NCBI GenBank assembly: GCA_963678705.1
Contig: OY783204.1
Coordinates: 3,234,701 to 3,298,700 of the forward strand
Origin: Panorpa germanica
Taxonomy: Eukaryota > Arthropoda > Insecta > Mecoptera > Panorpidae
Direction of reading: 5' to 3'
DNA length: 64,000 nt
In this document: in pieces, positions 36,561 to 48,500 of the stretch
How the letters are laid out: every line of letters starts with the position of its first letter
Numbering within the stretch: position 1 is the first letter of the stretch
Position numbers and translations under genes: made by a program
Notes under the pieces: model-generated
Seen by the model: only the letters and a program-made list of their open reading frames with translations
Told to the model about the DNA's origin: nothing
Database searches by the model: none

Positions 36561-39500
36561 GTAAGCATTCAAAGATGTCTGTCGAAGTGATACCATAATT
36601 AAATATCCTGTAGTTTATGATTACTCTGTAGATGCTGAGTATTCCTTTTACTTAATATTTAAGACAATGTTCAAAACAAATTAAATTCCACTGAAAACGT
36701 GTCCATGTTTGATATGGTTACATCTGGCGTTAACGATAGTAGAACCAGCGCTCGACTATTGTTAAGTAATAAGTTGGAAGAAAAAAATTCTAAGACTTTT
36801 GGTGTCCTCGGATTTTTCCATGAATTTCTTGGAAAACCGTAATTTTAGAAAAACTAAAAAAAAAATTTTTACTATTTGGTCTATAACTTTAAATTCGTAA
36901 AACATTTTTTGAAAATTGAAATTTGAAATTGAAAAATTGAAAAGGGGGGTGTTGAAAAACTTAGGTAGCCCAGTAGAAAATTTTGGAAATGTGATATTAA
37001 AAAAAAAATTAATTCAAGAATTCTATTTGGGGGCACAGGGGCGGTTTGAGTCGAGAGTAAAAATTGGACTAGAAAGTTGAAATTTTATATATGGGCTAAC
37101 TATGGTACCTAATTTACAAATCGAAAAAAAAAATCAAATTTTGAAAAAAGTTGGTCAAATAATGAACAAATTAAAAAAAATATTTTTTTTAGTCAGTTTA
37201 TATGAAAAGTTATTTGCTGTTATATGTAAAATATATATAAAACGAATTAAACATTTCAATTTAAAAATGGAATTAAAATATGAAATAAAATTCAATTCAC
37301 ACATAAAAGACATTCGTCGCTTGCGACTGGGATAAAGTCTAGCATATATATAGTAGTCACATACAAAAAAAATATATATATCATTCTATCTTCAGCCCAC
37401 CTTGCCCAAATGTGTGAAAAGACGAGGTAGTGCGGTTAAAAAGCCATGGAATTTGTGTGATCTAAGTTATGGAGGATCCCTTAGTACAGTGATCATTGTA
37501 TAACTTATTCATCTTTTTGCAAAATTCTTCTGTAAGATGGAAATTTACGTGGCATTATGCCATGGTCAACAGTAGTATAATAAAGTAAAGTTATAAGATA
37601 ATAAAGTAATTTAAAAACATTATTCGGTAGTGCCTTTTATGCAAGTGAGAGTAATGAAAAATCAATGGCCACCATCATAATGGAGGATGAACAACCCATA
37701 GGGTATGTTGTAGCCAACAGGATGAATGGACTCAACCTGGACCAATGTAAGGTAGCTCTGATTAAGCTGGCTGAGATGCACGCAGCATCCGTTGTTTTGC
37801 AGGAAGAGGTAATTACTTTGTTTTGTTATACATCGAACAATATTTCAAGAATCCAGCGCCTGATACATATGCAAACCATTCTACAGTATAATATTTTTAA
37901 GAACAAAAACACCAATGTTTACACGAAAGAGACAGTTCTTAAAACGTTTTAGTCTTTAAAAACTGTTTTAGTAAACAAAACACATTCCCATCTGGAGTCG
38001 GTAAGATCAAAGGAAAAAAGGTTTGTTGTTTTTTTTTAGTCTGCTTGGTTTGAACTCGCAGTTTTAGTTTTTGTGAACATTTGCGCTTGTCAGCTGTTGT
38101 TTATCATGTTTATAATTTTGATCGGACACACAGAAAAACATTTAAAACAAAACCAGTCTGTTCAGTGTGAAAGCAGAACTGTTTTAAAATAAAACAAAAT
38201 ATGTTTTTGTTTTGTTTTTTTGACAACAAAACTGTTTTCAAAACTGTCTCTCTGGTGTGAAACCGGCATTAAAAACATTCAATGGGCTTGTGTCCTATGT
38301 CTTAATTTCTACACAAGTGTACTATATATTGATAGAGTGGGTTACTGGAACCTCAAATGTTCAATTATTTTTTAATAACTCCTTATATGTTAAGAGATAT
38401 TAACAATTAAAAAAGTAATTTTGTCTCTTTAATTATTAAAGGAATTCAACGTTGTACACATTCCAAGTGCATGTGACAGTACAATCCTTGTGTAAGGTTA
38501 ACAACTTTACAGCTCATAAATCTCTGCTATATGAATATATATATTTATATATCAAAATATCAAATATTATTTACAGCTATTTCAAGCAACAATAAAATTC
38601 CAATATTATGTCTGCCTTAGCAGGGTTAAATAAAATAAAAACTTATTATTCTTTGATTTGACGTGATTATTTGACTACCAACAGCTACAAAACATTACCA
38701 CAGCACTGACCTACTCAACAAATAACTGACGTTAAAATGCATTTCACGTCATACAAATATGGCCGACCATTTCTAGCGCTAAAACTACAATTCAAATTTT
38801 TAATTGCTATATCTCCGTCAATATTTAGATATTTAATAAAATAGACACGCCAAAATGAGGACACAAGCCCATTATGCATTTATCTTTTAATGATCTTATG
38901 AACCAAGTCTTCATTTCTGTAAAACTGCACTACATATATTGATAAAGTTGAATTATTTTTTACTAAGTTGCAATAATATAGGAAGATGATTTTTTATTGT
39001 TTTAACATTGGTAGCACACGGCTTATGTAGTGATAATAGCATGTCAACACATGCGTGCTCGTGTACGAATGACTAAAAGTTTTCGTACACGAACAAGAAC
39101 GATTTCGCTTTTGAAGTTGCACATGACTTCTCCTAAATACCCTATACAAACAGATTAAAAATATATTCACCCTTAAATATTTAAAAAATTAATTTGATGT
39201 ATAATATTGATTATCTTTGTTGCAGGAAGAGTCTTTTAACGGCCTTTACCTAAGCAGCCCGTTTTCGAATGAAAGATATTCTGTGTTTGACCGCTACTAC
39301 AGAAAATGCTTAGAAACTTTATCTAAAGTCATTTCTAATTGGGCAGGATATGAAATCTATGCTGAGAAATTGGTAATATATTTCTAAATATTATAGTTAC
39401 GTATAGGGTAAAGCATATCCCCTATTTGAGATATTTTGAAGAACTTATAAAGTATCTATCAATAACAATAAACCTAACAATAAACAATAAAATAAGCAAG

Positions 39501-42500
39501 GTTTGTTCATAGTTACGTAATAAATTCCGTAATTGAGCTTTTTAAACTTGTAAACCGTATTAACCTATAATCAATTTTTTTTTTAAATTAAAAAAAAGTT
39601 TTAACTTCACTCACTGCTTTAATTTAATTTTGTATTTAATTTAAATTGTTTAGCATATGGCAATACGCGTAGTCATTCACAGTACCATTTTTAATTTAAT
39701 TTATTTTTTAAGTTTTCTTAGTTTTTTTAGAACCTTACTTCAAGGTCCAATGTTTTAAATTTAAAATATTAAATTAAGGAAAACTATATTATATTATAAC
39801 CTCCAAAATGTGACATCTGTCAAAATGCAGTAGGATTTACTTTTAAAAGAAGTTTAATGTCACTTTTTGAAAAAAATAGAAGTGGAAACAATTTCTATTA
39901 CTAATTGTTATTAAAAATAGCAATTTTAATTATTTTACATACAATTATGTCGAACTGTCAAAATTTATATTACTAACGATGCATACGCACAAACTAAATT
40001 AACTAAACTTAAACTAAAACACAAATGTGAAAACGAATGCTTAAACGAGAACCTGAAATCTAGATTACAATATTAAATAAAAACAGTAAATTAAATATCA
40101 AAACAGTCAGAACAGTGAGATATTGCAATTTATACAATCGTGGTGGCCGACATATAGAATCCCCAGTAAACATTTTGGAGTCACTTTGAAATCATATTGA
40201 AGATGCGTCATAATGCGTAATTTTATTTTATACAACTATACCAATAACTCTTAACTGTCATTTAAAGCATAGGAAACAAGATATCTGCAGCACTTTTTAC
40301 ATTAAATGACTATGTTTGACCTAAGGTCGGAAATACGGTATTAGTCGATTTACTTTTTTTTCGTCTTGAACAACCGAGCTATTAAGGTTTTTACACAAGA
40401 AAACAGGGTTAGCCAGTACGTTTTTGTAAATACATTTAAATGTTAAAGAAAAGTTGCCACCTACATTCAACTTTTGTACTATGACGTACTGTTACCCCTC
40501 AAATGTAAAATACCCAGTAAACAATTTGGTGAAGTGTCCTATTTGGTGAAGTTCGAGTCACTCGTACAATTCTATTCTAACGCTTTACAAGTTCTCTACC
40601 TGTCACAGATTTTGTGTTAGTTTTTCATAATAATATTCTTTCTTTTTCCAACATCATTCATTAAGTATTTCTGTTTCTTTCCCACATGGGTATATTTTTA
40701 TTATCCGGTCATAAATCATAAACCTACTCCGCTTTTAATTCAGCAGTGAACCGTCGTTGCAATGTCTGTAGCTCATAAAAAGGACCTTTCCTTTGAACGA
40801 CTGAATAGAAAACGAACACGTTCCAGACAAAAAATTCATGATACGTAATAGAAATTAAGTAGAATTTACTCCAAAATGTTTACTGGGTAATAGCTTACAG
40901 AAATAGTCCTAAGGTGGTAAATGGCAAGATCCTACAAGTCAGTCCACTGTACAACCATTAACCATTCTTTAATACAATCTCCGAACTTTGTTTTGAATAA
41001 ATTCATTAATTCTGCCTGAGTGTGACACGTAGACCAAATTGTTGGAATCACAAATCGTCCATATCTGTCCTCCCTATAGAAATAATCTGTTATCATATCG
41101 ATCCATGTTGCCTGTTTCGTTTTCGAAGAAGTATACACTAGAGAAGTATAGCTCTAAACAGTTAATTTGTCCGTTTTTTCTAGTCTGATATAATGAAAGA
41201 ATAGCCGTTTTTAGATTTTCCGCCGGTAAAATGTATTCCTTTATTTATGTAGATATTTAAACTTATGTGAACGTCACTATGTCAATTTATGTATACGTCA
41301 CGAAATGCGCGATAAGTGTTTTAACAGATTACTGGTTTTGAACATAAATTTTGGAATATTTGGAAACGCTGTTGTGACGTTAGATGATCTATGGTTGATT
41401 TGTCAAACCTTAAAGATACTAATTATGTATATAAATAATATTAAATAATTCTTGTTTGATTCCATTTTAAAATACTTACGCTAATTTTGACGCAATGAAT
41501 AAAGTAAGAATATTTTCCTTCAGATCAACCTACAAGATAAAATATCATCAAGAGGTCGAGAACTTGCAAGTCCTGAAGCTGATGGATTCAACGTCCTAAA
41601 CCACGGAAACTTTTCGATTGAAAACATCCTGTTCAAATACACCGACGATGGAATTCTGGAAGATGCTCACCTTCAAGATTTTTCAATGAGTTTCTGGGGT
41701 TGTCCTGCAATAGATTTGCTTCATTTTCTGTACACCACCCCTAGTGATGAAGTTCGAATTTATTATCAGCGGGATCTTGTCCAATATTATCACCGGGTTT
41801 TAAAAACAACTCTACAGAAAATGAATTACAACGGATATGTCATGAATTTGTTGGATTTGCATGTCGAAATACTGAAGAAAGAATTCTATGGTTCGATTTT
41901 AAATTGTTTACTTTTTAAGGGAATATTCTTTAAGTTTTTCTTAAGAAAATTGACGTCCGACCTTAATTACAGTTAAATGACTATGTTTGACCTAAGGTCG
42001 GAAATACGGTCGTAGTTGTTTCAAAGTCTCAGCTAATAATGATAATGGGCTTGTGTCCTCATTTTTTAGTGATCGATTTTTTAATTGTTGATTGAAATTG
42101 ATGTTAATAAATGTGTATTGGCGTGTCTATTTTATTAAATATCTAAATATTGACGGAGATATAGCAATTAAAAGTTTGAATTGTAGTTTTAGCGCTAGAA
42201 ATGGTCGGCCATATTTGTATGACGTGAAAATGCATTTTAACGTCAGTTATTTGTTGAGTAGGTCAGTGCTGTGGTAAAGTTCTGTAGCTGTTGGTAGTCG
42301 AAATAATCAAGTCAAATCAAAGAATAATAAGTTTTTATTTAACTTTATTTAACCCTGCTAAAGGCAGACATAATCTTGAAATTTGATTGTTCCTTGAAAT
42401 AGCTGTAAATAATATTTGATATCTATATATATAAAAATCAATTGCTGTTCGTTAGTCTCGCTAAAACTCGAGAACGGCTAAACGGATTTATCTTATCTTG

Positions 42501-45500
42501 GTCTTGAATTATTCGTGGAGGTCTAGGGAAGGTTTAAAAGGTGAGAAAAATTCGAATAATTGCCGGGAAAATCCTCAAAACAGCATTTTTCTATTTCCCA
42601 TACAAACGTTTTCTAAATAAAATGGAGAGTCAATTTGTAATTTATTACCGCTGCATAAAGTTCAAATTCGCGTGCGCGTTGGAGGACCTAATATCGCGTT
42701 CTGAAACTCAACAAAAGTGAAAGTGAATCGCGAACGCGACAAAATTGCATAGTCTCAAAATACATAGTACATAAATAAACACAATTTTAGCTAACTTCAG
42801 TTGTTACTCTGTCCGATTATTTTTTTATTTTAGCTAACTTAAGTTGTTACTCTGTCCGATTATTTTTTTAATAAGACTATATAGAAATCGAAAGATAAAT
42901 CAATAATAATAAAGACAAATTAAATTATAAATCTTAAGTTAAATTCTGAACGCAATCTCAATATGTATTTGACATTAGATTTGACAACCAACTGATATGT
43001 CATTCCATCCTGTCGCATTTCAGAGCACGGAAAAAATTATATTATCGTTATATCTATCTTTGTGGCTACGTGCGCGAGAACTTTCTTTACTTTGGTGATC
43101 CTTTGTGATAGTCACATTCCAAGTAATGTGTTCTTTTTTGTGATAGTGACACTTTACTGCTAAATGAGCGGGAAATTTTCTCACTTTGATTAATTACAAT
43201 TTACGATGCCGAGGAGAAGACGACCTAACTTAGGTCGTCGTAGTCAATCAAATGTGCGAAGAGCTACCTCACGTGCTAACCGCACTGATGACCAGAGACA
43301 GACAGATCAAGAAAATAGTCGTATTGCTATGTCAGAATTGCGTTCTTTGGTGAGTGACAATGTAGGAGATAGGCTTAGAATGCAACGAGTTCGTGCACAT
43401 CAAACACAACAACAGCAAGCTAGACATAATGAAATTGAGCGAATCCGCAGACGCAGTGCTCCTGTGATTCTTGAACGAGCTGCATTCCACTATGATCCGG
43501 CAATTGATTATTGTGCCGACAAATCGGCAACAATTGGGGAAATGAAAACAATTTGTAAATATTGTAAGGCGTTAAAATACACTGGTGAATCTACTGGATT
43601 ATGTTGTGCTGAAGGCAAAGTAAAATTGCCACAATTGGTCCCACCACCAGATCCTTTACGCTCTTTGGTTTCTGGGATTGGAAATGATTCTAAGCACTTC
43701 TTGACCAACATTCAGAAATATAACAACTGTTTCCAGATGACATCATTCGGTGCTACACATATTATACAAGACAATTTCATGCCCACTTTCAAGGTATTAT
43801 ATAAGAATATTTTTTTATATTATTCAAGTTTGTACTAAAATATATATATCGGAAATTATTAATGGACAAATTTTTAAAAATTACAGATTCAAGGACAAAT
43901 TTATCACTTACTGGGAACTCTGTTACCACTAACTGATGCAGATCATCAATTTTTACAAATTTATTTTATGGGCAATTCAGATGCGGAAATTAATAATCGT
44001 TGTGCTCACAATCCAACAGTGAAGAGAACCATTGTCCAACAATTACAAATATTTCTTCATCAGAATAACAATTTAGTAAACATGTTCAAAATAGCATTGG
44101 ATCGGATGCCATCTGATAGCCATAATATTATTATTCGAGCTGACAAAACACCTGCCGGTGAACACACAAGGAGGTTCAATTCACCTACCATTGATGAAGT
44201 GGCTGTTGTCATTGTGGGCGAAAATTTACAATCTAGAGATATTGTGCTTCATCGTCGGAATAGTGAGTTAAAACGTGTATCTGAAACACACAGGAGTTAT
44301 GATGCACTACAATATCCTTTGATCTTCTGGCAAGGGGAAGATGGATACCATTTTAATATCAAAATGGTAAATCAAGTAACAGGTAAATGAATTGAACAAG
44401 ATTAAATAATATTTTTAAATTCAATACATCTAAGTAACAATTTAAACATTTATCATTTTTGATCGCAGGTGCTGAAACCAACAAAAAAGTTAGTGCTATG
44501 AATTTAGGTGAAGTAAATCATATTTTGATGTGTCAACGACTTTTTCATCAGTTTGCAGTTGACATGTATGTCAAAATTGAGACTGAACGATTGACATACA
44601 TCCGTTTGAACCAACGACGGCTACGGTCAGAGGAATACATCCATCTCCGCGATGCTATAAATGCTGATGGCAATGTGAATAATGTAGGAAGAATGACAAT
44701 TTTGCCAGCTACTTATATAGGAAGCCCACGTCACATGCATGAATATGCTCAGGATGCTATGTCATATGTTAGGCATTATGGCCGCCCAGATTTATTTGTT
44801 ACATTCACATGTAACCCAAAATGGTCCGAAATCGAGAAGGAATTACTACATAGCCAAACACCAGTTGATAGACATGACATAACTGCCAGAGTTTTTAAAC
44901 AAAAATTAAAATCTCTCATGAATTTTTTAATAAAGCATTGTGTGTATGGCCGAGTCCGTTGTTGGATGTACTCTGTAGAATGGCAAAAGCGTGGATTGCC
45001 ACATGCGCACATTTTAGTCTGGTTAGTGGACAAAATAAGGCCAGATGAGATTGATTCTATAATTTCAGCTGAAATTCCAGATGAAATAGTTGACCCAAAA
45101 TTGCATGCAGTAGTAACCAAACACATGATACATGGACCTTGCGGACATTTCAACTACAATTCACCCTGTATGGTCGACGGTAGGTGTTCCAAACGATACC
45201 CAAGAGACCTGCTTGCTGAAACCATAACGGGAAATGATGGATACCCATTGTATCGTCGGCGATTAGTTGCGGACAGTGGGCGATCGGTAGTTGTGAAGGT
45301 AAGAGGACAAAATGTTGATGTAGACAATCGTTGGATTGTGCCATACTCGCCAATATTGTCCAAAGCTTTTGAGACTCACATCAATGTGGAATATTGTAAT
45401 TCTGTGAAGTCGATAAAGTACATATGTAAATATGTTAATAAAGGTAGTGATATGGCTGTCTTCGGTGTAACCAATGCAAATGATGAAATATCACAGTACC

Positions 45501-48500
45501 AGATGGGTCGCTATGTAAGTAGCAACGAAGCTATTTGGCGTATCTTTTCATTTGCGATCCATGAAAGACACCCTACAGTAGTCCATTTGGCAGTCCATTT
45601 AGAAAATGGTCAACGAGTTTATTTTAATGAATCTAACGCGGCAGACAGGGCGGCACATCCACCGTCGACAACATTAACAAGTTTCTTCACAGTTTGTCAA
45701 ACTGATGATTTTGCTCGCACTTTGCTGTATGCTGACATGCCACGCTATTACACATGGAACGCATCATCGAAATCGTTTCAGCGTCGAAAACAAGGAACAC
45801 CAGTTGAAGGACATCCAAATGTATTTGCTTCAGATGCTCTGGGTCGCATCTACACAGTACATCCAAATAACGATGAATGTTATTATTTGCGGTTGTTGTT
45901 GGTGAATGTTCGTGGTCCGACATCGTTTAAACAACTGAGAACAGTTAATGGACAGCTGTGTGCGACTTACCGTGAGGCATGTCAACTATTACATTTACTT
46001 GAGAACGATTCGCACTGGGATGATACGCTCAAGGATTCCGTAATATCTTCGTCGCCGCATCAAATTCGTACATTGTTTGCGATTATCATATCGACATGTT
46101 TCCCCTCGAATCCAAAAGATTTGTGGGTTAAGTATAGAGATGACATGTCTGAGGATGTTTTGTATCGTGTGCGCCGTCAAACTTTGAATCCTACACTACA
46201 AATGACTGAAGAAATTTACAATGACACATTGATCATGATAGAAGATATGTGTTTATTGATGGCAAATAAAGTATTGTCGTGTTTGGGAATGACAGCACCC
46301 AATCGTCATATGCACGATGCATTAAACCACGAGTTGCAAAGAGAACATCAGTACGACATTGAAGCATTGGCCGAAACAGTTCGTACAAATGTTCCACAAT
46401 TAAATCAACAACAAAGAATTGCGTACGACACTTTGATAGAAGCTGTGAACAGTGGATCTGGTGGAATTTATTTCCTTGATGCTCCCGGAGGAACCGGAAA
46501 AACGTTTTTAATTTCATTGCTTTTGGCGAGGATCAGATCGCGAAATGATGTTGCTCTAGCGTTGGCTTCATCTGGAATAGCTGCAACTCTGCTCGAAGGC
46601 GGGCGAACTGCACATTCTGCCTTGAAATTACCACTAAACATGCAAATCACCGAAACACCAATTTGCAACATCGCCAAAAATAGCGCAATGGCCAAGATCC
46701 TACAGGTATGCAAATTAATTGTTTGGGATGAATACACAATGGCCCATAAGAGGTCACTGGAGGCACTGGACAGAACGTTGAAAGATCTTCGTGACAACCA
46801 AAATATTTTCGGTGGGGCCATGATTCTGTTGTCAGGTGATTTTCGTCAGACTCTTCCAGTTACTCCCCGATCAACTGTTGCTGATGAACTAAATGCATGC
46901 CTAAAATCATCAAATTTGTGGCAGTACGTAAAGACACTCCACTTAACAACTAACATGCGAGTATTTTTGCAACAAGATGAAACTGCTAATGTGTTTGCGA
47001 AGCAGTTGTTAGACATTGGAAATAATAAAGTTGCAGTGGACACCTCGACCGGATTCATCACATTACCTACAGATTTCTGTCACATCACAGACTCAAAAGT
47101 GGAGCTTATTCAGCGAGTTTTCCCAGATATAGCGCAAAAGTTCAATAACCATAATTGGCTGGGTGAACGAGCAATATTAGCAGCGAAAAATAATGATGTA
47201 GAGGATCTTAATGCGACCATTCAGAATTTTCTTCCAGGACAGTTGGTTTCCTTCAAATCAGTCGACACCGTAATGAACCAGGATGACGTAATCAACTATC
47301 CCACTGAGTTTTTAAATTCACTGGAATTGCCTGGATTACCACCTCACAATTTGCAGTTAAAAGTAGGATCAGTTGTCATCATGCTGCGTAACATTAATCA
47401 ACCTCGACTATGCAATGGAACAAGACTGGCTGTGAAAAGACTGATGAATAACGTCATTGAGGCGACAATCATAAAAGGAAAATACAAAGGAGAGGATGTC
47501 TTGATCCCGCGGATACCGATGATTCCAACGGACTTACCATTCGATTTTAAACGCTTACAATTTCCAGTACGTCTGGCCTTTGCGATGACCATAAATAAAT
47601 CGCAAGGACAGTCTTTAGAAGTTTGTGGAATCAACTTGGAGTTTCCCTGTTTCGCGCATGGACAATTATACGTCGCGTGTTCGCGCGTCGGAAAACCGTC
47701 TTCTTTGTTTATTTACGCACCACAAAACAAAACAAAAAATATAGTTTATGAGAAAGCTTTAAATTAATTAACAGACTGTATTTTCACAGTGTGTGTCTGT
47801 GAATATCAAATTTAAACCTTATAAATAGCCAGTATTTCAGGAAAACTCTGATTTCTAAGTAAGCAACATGATGTATCGAAAATAATAATAAAACTTCATG
47901 CTTTATTCAATAAATGCTTTTTCATTAATAATTATTTTGTTTGTTTTAAAATCATTTTATACAAAAGATTAGGTCTTTTATTTATCGATGAGGCAGTACG
48001 AAGTCTGCCGGGTCAGCTAGTTTTGATATATAAATATATATAGCAGAGATTTATGACCTGTAAGGTTGGTAACCTTACACAAGGATTGTGATGTCACATG
48101 CATTTGGAATGTGTACAACGTTGAATCCCTTTAATAATTAAAGAGACAAAATTACTTTTTTAATTGTTAATATCTCCCAACATATAATGAGTTATTAAAA
48201 AATAATTGAACATTTGAGGTTCTAGTAACCCACTTTATCAATATATAGTACACTTTTATAGAAATTAAGACTTAGGACACAAGCCCATTACGCAAGAATA
48301 TTTGAACTGAGTTTTTTTGAAAAATGATCCTGGGGAACTACAAATAAAATTTAGTATAATGCAGAAATGATATTATCAATTACAAATGCTGCAGTTCCAT
48401 CAATTATAAATCTGAATACAATGTTGAAAATACGTTATTTTTCATGACACGCATATCACTATTCCATATGGTATCAAGTCTTCTGATGAAAATATTGCAC

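Larger units (their letters stand above)
42422..48020 (+). mobile_element. Intact Helitron, 5599 bp
   Basis: Starts TCTATATATATAAAAATCAA (TC) and ends GGGTCAGCTAG (CTAG) with a 5-bp-stem hairpin GGCAG...CTGCC at 47992-48009, eight bases before the CTAG. Inserted between A (42421) and T (48021), as Helitrons do, with no target duplication. The uninterrupted site in the TIR element at 38281 (reverse strand) confirms both ends. One uninterrupted Rep/helicase gene inside. Confidence 0.95.
42044..48289. mobile_element. TIR element copy 2, split by a Helitron, in intron 4
   Basis: Left part 42044-42421 and right part 48021-48289 (647 bp in all) are the reverse complement of 38281-38873, with the same AATGGGCTTGTGTCC ends. 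The Helitron 42422-48020 interrupts it. Confidence 0.85.

Noticed and set aside
40932-41138. 68-codon minus-strand frame in intron 3 of the EcKinase-like gene (reads SSKTKQATWIDMITDYFYRE)
   Set aside because: It looks somewhat protein-like but I recognise no family and see no convincing splice borders; left unlisted as a gene.
46468-46821. Long minus-strand open frames inside the Helitron Rep/helicase
   Set aside because: They mirror the codon structure of the plus-strand helicase and show no domain; antisense shadows.
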